From: Sphingopyxis sp. PET50
GTDB taxonomy: Bacteria > Pseudomonadota > Alphaproteobacteria > Sphingomonadales > Sphingomonadaceae
Length of the DNA stretch: 64,000 nucleotides
Assembly: GCF_025244705.1 (NCBI RefSeq)
Contig: NZ_CP104207.1
Coordinates: 1,612,001 to 1,676,000, forward strand
Direction of reading: 5' to 3'
Both the position numbers and the translations under genes were made by a program. Positions 51,362 through 61,233 of this stretch are shown one piece after another (position 1 is the first letter of the stretch; every line of letters begins with the position of its first letter). The notes beneath the pieces are model-generated. The model did no database searches. It saw only the letters and a list, made by a program, of their open reading frames with translations, and had not been told where the DNA came from.

Positions 51362-53887
51362 CAGCGGCCTCCCGCCATCAGAAAGGCGATGCGCCCGAAA
51401 TCGGGAAAGGTCGGATCATTGTCGAGCCGCGCGACCTCGTTGGGCGCGATCGGGATTTCGGCGTCGTCGGCATAGTCGATGTCGGGCTGGTCGAGCCGCC
51501 CGAAGCGGCCCGTCACCGTCCCCGCCCCGTCGCGGGTGCCGATCCACTGGACGCCGGTCACCTGCATCGCGCGCGCGATGATCGGCGAGAGCAGGATATT
51601 GTCGCCAAAGCTGAAATGATCGGGGTGGAAAAAGCCCGGCCGCCCGTCGCGCATCCGGCCTAGCCGAGAAGATGTCGAGCAGGTCGCGCTCGACATCGCC
51701 GGCATAATGGTCGGCGCAGACGCAGACGAAGAGCCGGATGTCGAGCGGCACGAAGCGCGGCGGCACGATTTCGAGGTCGTGGCCCGCGAGCCGGTAGCCG
51801 GCGAGATGGTCGCGCATCACGCCCTCGAACCGGTCGTCGACCGCCCCGCCGCCGCGCCGGTCGATCGCGAGGAAGATGGTGCTCCAGCTGCCGGTCCAGC
51901 GGCGCTCGCCATAGGCGCGCTGGACTTGCGGGTGCCGCTCGGCGGCGGCGACATAGTCGGCGGGGGTGACGGCGCGGCGATGTTGGCGAAAGTGCCGCGG
52001 AGCGGCGACGCGGATCGCGGCGACGGGCTCGCGGTCGCGGCCGCCGGTGGCGGGCAAGGGGTTGCGAAGGCTGGATATTCCTTCGCCGTCGTCGGTCACG
52101 GCATGCGCGATGGCATCGGCGCCGATGTTGCCGCGGCGCCCGCCGCCGTGGCGGATCGCGGCGGTCATGGTGCGGGCGTCGCCGGTCGGGACGCGCCCGC
52201 CGGCGCCGTCGCCGAAGCGCGCATAATGCGCTGTATCGGTGGCCTCGATGACGAATTCGGCGGTGAAAGGGTCGGCGGCGAGCAGGTCGTGCGCGGCCTC
52301 CCAAAGCTGTCCGTCGCCAGCGATGCGCACCTGCGCGAGCGGGTCGCCGGAGGGCGCCATCGTCGCCCTCGCCGCTTCCGACGCGGCAATTTCGGCGTCG
52401 AAAGGCACGGCGTGGACGATGGAGTCGCCGCGCAGCCGGAAGCGTTTCAGGGTGCCGGGACCATCGTCCTCGGCGAGGCCGGTGCGCAGGTCGTCGCCGA
52501 CCGCGATGCCGTCCTCGCGCGCGTCGGCGGGGTCGAGGCCGTAATCGACGGTGCGGCCCTCGTCGGCGAGCAGGATATTGCCGCGCACCACCGCGCCGCC
52601 CGCCGCGAGGTTGACCGGAAAGCCCAGCGCGTCGTCCGCGTGCCAGTCGATGCGGAGCAGCGCGAGCCCCATCACCGGGTCGGCCAAGTCAAGCGGTTCG
52701 GCGGCGAGCCGGACGAGCTGGCGATGCGCCGGATCGGGCGGATCGGCCGCGCCGCCGCCGAAGGGAATCAGCTCCTCGAACAGTACAAGGTCGCCCTGCG
52801 CCAGCCCGAGCGTCGCGCGGTCGCCGAGCAGGAAGGCGGTGGTCGATCCGGCGGGCAGGCAGCAGGCGGCCTCGCCCCAGTCGTGGAGTTGCATCGCGTT
52901 GCGGTCCTTCCGCAGCGACCGCAGTTCGTGGAGCGTTTCAAACACGATCGCGCCGCCGCCGACCATATCCTCGAAGATTTCGGGATTGCGCGGCTGGACA
53001 GGGGCGAGCGCCCCGGCGAGTTGCGGCGGGCGGGTCAGCAGCCGCGTGCCTTTGGGCAGGATCGTCGGCTGCGGAAAAGCGCGCTCGACATCGTCCTTGG
53101 CCTCGACCGCCACCGCGACGCGCGCGTTGCAGCCTTCGGATGCGCTGTAGCCGAGCAGCCGCGCGTGGCGGAGCACCGACTGGCGGAGACGGGCGCGGCC
53201 GAAAAAGGCCTCGGTCCCGACGGCATCCTGGAACCAGCTCGTCTGGTCGGCGGCATGCGCCAGCGCCTCGACGAGCGTCACGCCGAGGTCGGCGGGGCTG
53301 CGTTCGGTCCAGCCCGGCAGGCTGACCGCCATGCGGTCGAGCATCAGCTGGCGGAAGCTGTCGTAATCCTTGGCGAGATAGTCGATCGCCGGGCCAAGCG
53401 CGCGCGGCGTCCCCGGCGCGTCGGGCGCGGCGCAGTCGAAGGGCGACGGGCATTCGGCCTTGAAGCTGAAATCGACCGCCGCGAGCATCGGGTCGAGGAA
53501 GGGCGGGATCGCGTCGTTGACCGCGCCGAGCCGCACGGCAAGCCGATAGGGCGAATAGTCGCCCGCGGCGTCGAGCGTCAGCGTCAGGCTGTGCGGCACC
53601 GGACCGGCGGCGACGCCGGCGACGCGGATGCCGGTCACGCGGGTGCCGCCCTCGATCCGGAAATTGTCGGGGCCGAGGACCGGCACGCCCGCCGCGAGCA
53701 CGCCGTCGTCGCGCAGGAAGGCGAGCGTCAGCAGGCGCTGGCGGAGGTCGGGAGTTGGCGCGTCGCGGTCGACGACCTCCAGATAGTCGATGCCGTTGAG
53801 CAGCACCCCGCCGCCGGTATCGACGGCGGCGTCGGCCACGAGCTGGCGGCGGCGGCGGGTGCCGCAATATTGGAAGGCGCCGGTCAA
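51361..53887 (-). CDS. Large baseplate J-like protein 1 (Afp11-type; apparent frameshift near C-terminus)
   Basis: About 842 aa joined. It starts at TTG 53887 (TGAFQYCGTRRRRQLVADAA) with LLNGIDYLEVVDRDAPTPDL, the usual start of this family. The central region IDYLAKDYDSFRQLMLDRMA, LVEALAHAADQTSWFQDAVG and RQSVLRHARLLGYSASEGCN is the typical baseplate assembly signature, followed by HYARFGDGAGGRVPTGDART. The frame breaks at 51658-51664 (GCCTAGC on plus); reading GCCGGC gives DIFSAGRMRDGRPGFFHPDH and an end at 51361. As written it is fused upstream with the gp25-like gene (next entry). Confidence 0.85.
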
Positions 53888-54244
53888 AAAGACCTGCTCC
53901 ACGGTGACGACCTGTTCGCGCGCCTCGTCGAGCGGGCGGTAGCGGACGGTGATCGCGAGGCGGCTGTCCTCGGCGGCGGTTTCGACCCCGCGCACCTCGA
54001 TGACCCCCGAAAGCCACTGTTGCAGCGCCGCCATCACCATATGCTGCGCCGCCGCCGCGAGTTCGGGGGCGTTTTCGGAGAAGATCAGTTCGTTGACCCC
54101 GGCGCCGAAATCGGGGCGGTTCACCCGCTCGCCGCGGCGCGTGAACAGCAATTGCTCGATCATCTCGCGGATATGCGCCTCGTGCGCTGCGCCCGCGGTC
54201 ATGCCGTTGGCGTCGATGCGATAGGGAAAGCCGAAGTGGGTCAT
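53884..54244 (-). CDS. gp25-like baseplate wedge protein (Afp9-type)
   Basis: About 119 aa. Starts MTHFGFPYRIDANGMTAGAA, with AHIREMIEQLLFTRRGERVN then RPDFGAGVNELIF and a C-terminal LAITVRYRPLDEAREQVVTV, the GPW/gp25 family pattern. Written as is, it reads through into the J-like protein because of a T5 run at 53886-53890 (minus strand CTTTTTGACC). With four Ts it would end in EQVF at a TGA overlapping the TTG start of the next gene. Its ATG overlaps the PAAR stop. Confidence 0.82.
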
Positions 54245-54576
54245 GCCGCCAGCACCTTCGCCTGGACGCTCGACCAGATGACCGGCCCCTGCGGCGCCTG
54301 GGTCGCGGCATGGCCCATGTCGGACGGGTTCATCTTGAGCGCGGGCTTGCCCTCGACCATCACCTTGCTCGACGCGCCGAGGAACATCAGCGTCGTGCAG
54401 GGCGACGGAGTCGGCGGCGGTAGCTGGAAGGGGCAGCCGGGGACGGTGCCCTTGTCGCCAAGCACGAGTACCGGAGCGCCCATCACCAGCACCTTCGTCG
54501 CCGAGGGGGCGAGGATCGCGGGAATGCCGTGCGAACATTGGGCGACGGTCGCCATGGTGATCAGCGGGATCGTCAT
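54241..54576 (-). CDS. PAAR-like spike tip protein (Afp10-type)
   Basis: 111 aa: MTIPLITMATVAQCSHGIPA then ILAPSATKVLVMGAPVLVLG, a central KGTVPGCPFQLPPPTPSPCTT, and KVMVEGKPALKMNPSDMGHA. This matches PAAR-like DUF4150/DUF4280 tip proteins, which cap the spike and often bind a metal through His/Cys. It overlaps the spike gene stop by ATGA and is followed by gp25, as in eCIS loci. Confidence 0.85.
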   Translation of the reverse strand: MTIPLITMATVAQCSHGIPAILAPSATKVLVMGAPVLVLGDKGTVPGCPFQLPPPTPSPCTTLMFLGASSKVMVEGKPALKMNPSDMGHAATQAPQGPVIWSSVQAKVLAA

Positions 54577-55091
54577 GGCAGCACTTTCAGATTCGCGCCG
54601 TTGATCGACACGCCGTCGATCGCGAGCTTGACCGTGCTCATGCCGTGGGTGATCGTCAGGCCGGTCGGATCGGCCTCGATCTTTGCGGCCCCCGCCGCGG
54701 TGGTGAGCTCGAGCGTCAGCGTCGGCGCGCCGGGGATGTCGAAAATCTCGAGGCTGAAATTCTCCCCCTTCCACGCCTTGGTCAGGAAGCCGACGGGTCC
54801 GGGCGGCGCGGGGGTGTCGCCGAGATCCCAGAAACCGCCCGACCAGATCGGATAGTCGGGATTGCCCGCCTCGAACTCGACCCACACTTTCGCGCCCTTC
54901 GGCGGGATGGCGTAGAGGCCGACGCCGGGGCCCGCGCCGGGCAGGCACGGCATCGCCCAGGCGAGCGTGCCGTCGCCGAGCACGCCGGGGACGCTGACCT
55001 GGATGCGGCCCAGCCCCTGCAGGTCGGCGGGATTTTCGACCGTGCCGCGATATTTGCCGAAGAAGGTCGGACAGGCGTCGGCGGGGTTCAT
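54573..55091 (-). CDS. gp5-like spike protein with OB-fold (baseplate assembly protein V type)
   Basis: 172 aa. The N-terminal OB-fold contains KYRGTVENPADLQGLGRIQV, VPGVLGDGTLAWAMPCLPGA and VGLYAIPPKGAKVWVEFEAG, followed by DYPIWSGGFW; this is the gp5/VgrG spike pattern. The C-terminal part (FSLEIFDIPGAPTLTLELTT, ITHGMSTVKLAIDGVSING) has the strand repeats of the spike beta-prism. With the Afp8-like hub upstream and PAAR downstream it forms the spike complex. Confidence 0.87.
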   Translation of the reverse strand: MNPADACPTFFGKYRGTVENPADLQGLGRIQVSVPGVLGDGTLAWAMPCLPGAGPGVGLYAIPPKGAKVWVEFEAGNPDYPIWSGGFWDLGDTPAPPGPVGFLTKAWKGENFSLEIFDIPGAPTLTLELTTAAGAAKIEADPTGLTITHGMSTVKLAIDGVSINGANLKVLP

Positions 55092-56245
55092 GGCAGCACC
55101 ATCGGCGCCATCGGCAGGCGGTCGCCGCGCGACAGGACGAACTGCTGTTCGTAGCTGCCGGGTTTGACGAGGTGGCGGACCTCCGACACCTTGTAGAGCC
55201 CGCCATAGCTGAGCCCGGCGCCGCGCAGGAACACCATGTCGCGCGCCTTGAGCGCCGCGTTGTAGCGGGTGGAATCGATCGTGCCCGAGACGGTGAAGGC
55301 CTTTTTCGCGCCCTCGTCGATCTTCGCCTGCGCGCGGCCCATCGCCTGGGCGGCGTTGAGGCCGGTGGTGGTGATCGTCTCTTTTCGCGTCTCGCCGAAA
55401 CGCGCGACGGTTTCGGGGATCGCGCCGAGCGGCGGATTGCTGCCGACAAGCGCGATCACCGGCATTTCGACGCCGGTGATCCGGTCGAGCACCTTGGTCT
55501 CGACCGAGGTCAGCACCGTGTCGTCCTCCGACGTCGTGACGTCATAGGCGTCCGATGCCGGGCCCATGTCGACGGTGAGCGTGCGCTGCGGCACGCCGGG
55601 TTTCACCGGCGGCCCCCAATAGAGGCTGTTCATGCCGGGCAGCGGGCCGGGGTCGATATAGGTTTCGTAGCCGTGGCGGCGCGCCATCTGGTGCAGATAG
55701 GCCCAGTCCGAACAGCTTTGCTGCGGGATGCGGTCGACCGGGATCGGCGGGTCGATGAACTTGGGCGGCAGCACCATCGGCAGCATGCCGAACTGCGGAT
55801 AGGAGACCGCGATCTTCATCGCGATCATCGTTTCGTCGAGCGCGGGATGCTCGGTCTGCTTGACCTCCTTGTCGAGCTCCATGCTCAGGTCGCGCCCGAA
55901 CAGGGTCAGCACCCCCGACCGCGAGCCGTTGCCCGGCGTATATTCGCGCTTGGTGACGATGCCGTCGAAGATGACATAGGGGATGACGTCGAAGATCATC
56001 GTCACGATCGCGCGGCACCCGCGCTGCAACTGCGGGTGCATGATGAGCGGCGATTCGAGGAAATCGGTCGGGCCGGTGCGCCCGGTGTTGATCGACAGCT
56101 TGAAACCCGACTCCGTCGTGTCGGTGAGCTTCACCTCCAGATCGGCGATCGCGTTCATCACGTCGGCGGGCGCCGGCAGGGCGACCGGGCTGGGCCCGAT
56201 CAGCAGGTTGAGGCGAATGCCCAATATGTTGCCGAGCAGGCTCAT
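55088..56245 (-). CDS. gpD/gp27-like hub protein (Afp8/Pvc8 N-terminal type)
   Basis: 385 aa, related to phage late control protein D. Features include LEVKLTDTTESGFKLSIN, MIFDVIPYVIFDGIVTKREY with GSRSGVLTLFGRDLSMELD, SDWAYLHQMARRHGYETYID, and the closing VSEVRHLVKPGSYEQQFVLS. In this locus the hub and spike are on separate genes, unlike the fused Afp8. It overlaps the LysM-like gene upstream and the spike gene downstream by ATGA. Confidence 0.87.
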   Translation of the reverse strand: MSLLGNILGIRLNLLIGPSPVALPAPADVMNAIADLEVKLTDTTESGFKLSINTGRTGPTDFLESPLIMHPQLQRGCRAIVTMIFDVIPYVIFDGIVTKREYTPGNGSRSGVLTLFGRDLSMELDKEVKQTEHPALDETMIAMKIAVSYPQFGMLPMVLPPKFIDPPIPVDRIPQQSCSDWAYLHQMARRHGYETYIDPGPLPGMNSLYWGPPVKPGVPQRTLTVDMGPASDAYDVTTSEDDTVLTSVETKVLDRITGVEMPVIALVGSNPPLGAIPETVARFGETRKETITTTGLNAAQAMGRAQAKIDEGAKKAFTVSGTIDSTRYNAALKARDMVFLRGAGLSYGGLYKVSEVRHLVKPGSYEQQFVLSRGDRLPMAPMVLP

Positions 56246-56546
56246 CCGGGGGTTCCCCGGTGCCCGGCACGGGAATGATCACGATGTCGCCGGGCGCGCC
56301 CGGTAGCGCGGCGGGATGCGTCACGCGGTTGGCGTCGGCGATCATCCACCAGGCGATGGGGCTGGCGAGATTGCGCCAGGCGAGCAGGTCGAGCCGGTCG
56401 CCGTCGCTCGCGCGGTGCCGCGTCGCAACGGTGACGGTCGCCGGATCGGGCAGGATCTGCGGCGCGACATAGCGCACCGTCACCCCGTCGCCGCGGTCGG
56501 CGGCAAGGACCGGCTGGTTCGCATAGCGGCTGGTGAGGGTGAACAT
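56242..56546 (-). CDS. Small LysM-like baseplate protein (probable C-terminal frameshift)
   Basis: About 100 aa. It contains DRLDLLAWRNLASPIAWWMI then ADANRVTHPAALPGAPGDIV and IIPVPGTGEPP, a LysM-like or gp53-like pattern used in contractile tails between tube initiator and hub. The written frame continues out of register over the next gene. One extra C in the CCCCC run near 56253 would end it at the TGA (56242) that overlaps the next ATG, as all neighbours do. Confidence 0.7.
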
Positions 56547-56561
56547 GCGCGCGGGGCCCTT

Positions 56562-57216
56562 TCAGAACAGCTTCACGTCGCCGCCGAGCATCGCGCCGAC
56601 ATTGTCGACGCTGGCGACGGTCGCGAGCACCTCCTTGACCACCTGATGCGCCATGAACGCCCAGAAGCCGGGGTGGGTGACCGCGAGATCATTGTAGGTG
56701 AGCACCTTCATCGACACGGCGACATCGGCGCGGATCGGGTTGAGGTCGGGATCGTGCATCGTCTCGGTGACCGACAGGCTCTCGATCTTGACCGGGACGA
56801 CGCGTTTCCAGCCATAGATGAACAGGGTGAGCGGGGCGACCGGCGGGATCACCTCCATCGTGCCGACCTGCAGCAAGATCTGGTTCGCGGCGACGAGCAG
56901 CGATTTGGGGTAGACGAGCATTTCGAGCGCGGCGAGATAGCCGGTGATCCCGGCGCCGAGCGGCCCGGCGTCGCCGCGCTCCATCTGGTCGATCAGGTCG
57001 AGGGTGAGGTTGGCGGAGATCGTTTCGGCCGAGCGGCCCGGCGAGCCGCAGCGCCTCCGCCCGGCCGCCCCCGGCCTGCGAATATTGCGGCGCCAAGCTG
57101 CGCGAAATCTGTTCGGGATTATATTGGAAGATCGCGACCGAGGCGAGCGGGTTGAAGATGTCGAGCCCGACGATGGCGCCTTTGATCGTTTTGGGGGAGC
57201 CGGGGAAGTTGGTCAC
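56562..57216 (-). CDS. CIS tube-type protein (Afp7-like; apparent frameshift)
   Basis: About 217 aa joined. The start MTNFPGSPKTIKGAIVGLDI and FNPLASVAIFQYNPEQISRS match the N-terminal domain of Afp7/Pvc7-type proteins, which initiate the tube at the baseplate. The C-terminal part has VAPLTLFIYGWKRVVPVKIE and NPIRADVAVSMKVLTYNDLA. The frame breaks at 57036-57042; reading GCCGGC gives LAGRSAETISANLTLDLIDQM. The LysM usually fused to this protein is here on the next gene. Confidence 0.85.
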
Positions 57217-60200
57217 ATCGCGGCTCCCACCTGCGTATATTCGTCGCGCAGCCCCGCCGCCGCCTCCAGCCAGTTGCCCGATATCTCGTCAGTGACGCGA
57301 ACGCCCTGATTGATGGTGAAATCGATCTTGTGCTTGCCCGAATTGGGCGGGTCGGCCGGGTAGATCTTGTGGATGGTGATACTCACCGGGTCGGTCGGAC
57401 CATAATATTTGTCCCCGCTGATCAGCGTCAGCCGGTTTTTGCTGCTCAGATTATAGTCGCCCGGCGCCCAGCCGCCCTGTTGCGGCGTGGGATGGACGAG
57501 GAAGAAGATACCGACAGATTTTCCTTTCGGATCGAGGCCCGGGATCGGCTTGGTAACCAGTTTGATCCGGGGCGCGGCATCGCCTTCGGTACCGCCCTTG
57601 CCCTTGTCCTGCGGCGCCGGCTGTTCGCCCGATCCGGGTTGCTTGCCGACGGCGGGCGGAACGAGGTCCGGAATCGTGACGACGGGGGGCGCCTGTTCGG
57701 GCCGGGGCGGCGCCGGTTCGGGTTTCTTGGGCTCGGGCGGCGGCGTCGGCGAGCAGCCGGGCTTCGATGGGTCGGCGGTACACGCCTCCTTTTCGAATTT
57801 TTCGAGCTGCTTGCGGATCTCCGGGCTGGGATAGCCCGGCGGCGGCACCCAGTCGCCCTTGCGATAGCTGCCATCCGCGCCCGGTCCGGGCATCCAGTCC
57901 GAATTGCCACGACCGCAGGTTACCTCCGAAATATCGGGAAGCTTGACGTCCTTCGCCATTTTATCGGGGTCGCAGAGCAGTTCGGCGACGGGTGCCGGCA
58001 AGAGGCTCTTCAGCTTTTCGATGACCGTCGTCGCGATCGTCAGCGGCAACGACTGTACGGCGTCGATGCCGTACATCGCCTTGGCAAGCAACGTCTGACC
58101 ATAGCAGCTCCCCAGGATCCGGTCCGCGAGCAATTCGAGCGGCGAAAGGTCGATGAAGCTGAGCAGCTTGTCGGCCAGCGAGACGACGCAGGCGAGTCCC
58201 GCGCTTTCGATGCCGCCGGCCGCGCAAATGGCGAGGCGGACGATGTCGAACGCTTCCTTGGCATAACCGACGATCTTTCCGACAAGCGCCGCGCCGTCGC
58301 GGACCTTTTCGATCGTGCCCTGGAGATTGCCGAACAAGTCGCCGCCGAAATCCTTCAGCCTGGCGACCGCCGCTTCGGTGAGTTCGGTGCCGAAAAGCTG
58401 CGCTTCCTCGATGCGTTCGCGCACCGCGAGAAGCGGGCCATCCTCGAACATCGAATCGATCTTCTTGTGGACGCCTTCCTCGATGCACGTCGCGATCGCG
58501 TCGCCCACGCGCGGCAGGACGTGGTTCGCGACGCCCGCGAGGACCTTCGCGACGATCTTCATGCCCGCGCGGACGATGCGGCCGCCGCCCGACTTCGCCG
58601 CCTTCAGCTTGTTCAGAAATTCGACGACCTTGATCTTGGTTTTCTGATAGCCGTTGAAGATCGCCAGGAAGAGCTTGCCGAAGCGCAGGCGCATCTGACC
58701 GAGTAGCTGAGCCGCTGGTGCCGCCCATCATCTCGATCCAGAATTGGGCGGCGGCATTGTCCTTGACCGCCTGTTCGCCCTTGGCGCTCAGCACCTTGTC
58801 CTTGCGGATGCCGCCCGCCGTTTGCGGGACCGCGTCGACGATATTCTGGCGCGCTTCGAGCTCGGCGGTCGCGGCGGCGCGCGACTTGCCCTGCGGCGTC
58901 TTTTGATAGGCGTTGTAATTCTTCTCGATCTTTTGCTGCTTTTCGCTCCACAGCTTGAAATTGTCGGCGAACTGGTCGGCGCGCTCGGGGACCTTGGGCG
59001 CGGGTTTGGCGCCGCCCTTGCGGCGGACGCGCGGCGGCGCGGACGACAGGCGCAGCGGTTTCAGACAGGCGGGCGCCTTGCTCGCGACGGCGGCGGGCTT
59101 GCCCTTCGCGTCGACCGGCATGCTGAGCGCGTCGCGCAGGCAGAAGGCGTCCTTGCTGTACGCGCTGAAATCGGCGTCGGCGCCGAGCGCCGTGTGCAGG
59201 CTCGACGCCTCGCTGCTGACCGGGGTCCACAGATAGGACCAGGCGCCGGCCATACTGCTGTCGACCTCGCGCCACAGGAACAGATTGCCGTCGACCTCGC
59301 TCGCCCCCTCGATGGCTTCGGACTTGCTGATCTCGCCGGCGCCGTCGCTGGTCCAGCGGCGCAGCTTGATCTTGGTCGTGCCCGCGCGCAGTTTCGCGAT
59401 CTGCTTGGTGTCGGCGATGTCGGTCAGCAGCCCGGCCTTGAGCGACCATGGGGTGAGCGCGGGCGGCAGCGCACTGAGATCATTCTTGCCCGCCGCGACC
59501 ATCTCGGACCGCCGCTGCTCGACCGAGCGCCGGATATCCTCATAATGATGCCGCGTATTTTCGAACCCCAGCATATAATGGGTGATCTGGCCCACCGCCT
59601 TGCGGCGCGCGCCGGGAAAGGCGCTAGGCCTTGACGTCGCCGATCGCCAGGACGGTCTTCGCCTCAGCCGGAACGCTGTCGCTCGGATTGGGGACCAGGG
59701 GCTTCGCGGCCTTTTCCTGTCCCCCCGCGTCGCGCAGGAACCCCTTGATCGGACTGGCCCCGGGCACCGTTCCGAACCGCGGGATCGCTTCGGCTTCCAT
59801 TCTGGTCGTGGTCCATTCGCCGCCCTTGTGCATCAGCTTTTCGCGGCTCGGATCGAGCGTCGTCGGTTTGCGGGAGGCACTGCGGTCGGCGCTGGCGCCG
59901 CAATACCAGTTCGGCTGCTGCGCCGCCGGGCAAGGCGCCGTCGACATGCCGATCGGCACCATATGATCGCTTCCCTTGAAGCTGATCAGGTCGGCGCGCC
60001 CGAACCCCTTCTTCGTCTTGGCGAATCCCCTGGCATTGTAATTGGGGACGGGCACTTCGGCGAAGATCGAGGCGTCGCGCTGCATCAGCAGGTTGACGAC
60101 TTCATTGTGCGTGTCGGGCAGCGATTTGCCGACCTCTTCATAATAGTAAGTGCGCTGGACGCGCTGCGGCGCCGGCCCCACCGGCCCTGGCGCGGTCTGC

Positions 60201-60973
60201 TGCATCACATGCGCAAGCTCGTGCGCCAGGGTGAAGCTGGGCGCGGCGCTTTCGCCCGCGCCGAGCCAGACGTGGTTCTTGTAGGTGAAGGCGCGCGCCG
60301 AGATGCTGGCGTTCTTCGTCGCGGCCTCGCCGCCGCTGTGGACGCGGACGTCGCCGAGGTCGCGCCCCATGCGGCTTTCGAAGAAGCCGCGCGTCGCGGC
60401 GGGCAGCGCGCTGCCGCCGCTGGTGAGCTGCGCGTCGGAGGCGGCGATGGTTTCGCTGCCGTCGTCGCGGCGGGCGCGGACCTTGTCCTCCCTTTCCTCC
60501 TCGGGTTCTGCGAAGCGGCGGGCGCGGGGTTCTTCGGAAGAGGAGGAACAGGCGCTGCATACGCGCTGCACCGCTTCGCCGGCGGGGGTCGCCGCCGTAT
60601 CGGGCGCGGGCATCGCCATCACCTGCGCCGCGATGCTGTCGGCCTCCTGTTCGTAGCGGTCGCCGACGGGGCCGACCTCGAGGCGGGGCTCGACGCCGGT
60701 TTCCTCCTTCTCCTCGCTCTCGCACGCGGCGCATTTACGCTGGGCCGATGCCGCCGACGCGGCGGCATTGAGGCGGCGCTGGAGGCCCGGCTCCTTGTCC
60801 TCGGCCTCGCAGGCGTCGCATTGGCGCTGGACGGCGGGACCGGCCGGAATGGCGGCGAGCGAGGCGAGCGGCGGGAGGGCCGTGCGCGCCGGCTGCGTCG
60901 CGGCGCGCATCACCGGCGGCGCGGCCTTGGGCGCGGCGCTGGTTTTCGCGGTGGTGGCGTGCGCCATGCTCAT
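57213..60973 (-). CDS. Giant DUF4157 (eCIS core domain) protein, candidate cargo or effector (two apparent frameshifts)
   Basis: About 1253 aa joined. The N-terminus has three QR-x-C-x-x-C repeats (residues about 50-55, 80-84, 137-142). The DUF4157 domain (about 190-265) has ARAFTYKNHVWLGAG and the zinc-peptidase-like HELAH (251-255) in TLAHELAHVMQQ. Residues 320-450 have GRADLI (Asp328) and a later strand AIGDVKA (446-448), a PD-(D/E)xK-like pairing. The C-terminal half has hydrophobic helical stretches (AGMKIVAKVLAGVANHVL, IVGYAKEAFDIVRLAICAAG), a Pro-rich linker, and a small end domain. Frames break at 59623-59629 (GCTAGGC on plus) and about 58710; both restore DVKAGAFPGARR and GTS-AQLLGQMRLRF. 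DUF4157 proteins are hallmark eCIS-linked proteins. Confidence 0.8.
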
Positions 60974-61233
60974 CGCCCCGCCCCCGCCAGTTGCGCCGCG
61001 ATCGCGCGTCCCGCTGCCTGGCCGAGCGCGGCGGGCCCCTGAACCGGCGGGATGGTCAGCGACAGCCGTGTGCGGTCGCCGGTGAGCGCGGCGGGGTCCA
61101 CGCCGGCAAGCCGCGCCTCGACCGCCGCGACGAGCGCGCGGCGCACCGCCGCCGCGTCGCCGGGCGCGACGCCGACGAGGGTCAGCCGGTCGATGTGGAG
61201 GCGGATGGCCGAAGGCGCGGTCACAGCAGCCAC
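60970..61233 (-). CDS. 87-aa unknown protein between ATPase and DUF4157 genes
   Basis: MAAVTAPSAIRLHIDRLTLV followed by GVAPGDAAAVRRALVAAVEA and an Ala/Gly-rich end. It overlaps the ATPase stop (61221-61233) and the DUF4157 start (ATGA), so the tight coupling supports it as real. RLHIDRLTLVG is a recurrent-looking motif of short proteins in this position of eCIS loci, but I cannot name the family. It could be a chaperone for the large DUF4157 protein. Confidence 0.6.
   Translation of the reverse strand: MAAVTAPSAIRLHIDRLTLVGVAPGDAAAVRRALVAAVEARLAGVDPAALTGDRTRLSLTIPPVQGPAALGQAAGRAIAAQLAGAGR

Noticed and set aside
51707..54604. 965-codon plus-strand open frame opposite the J-like and gp25 genes
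   Set aside because: Composition is typical of an antisense frame and it spans several real, overlapping minus-strand genes with recognised families.
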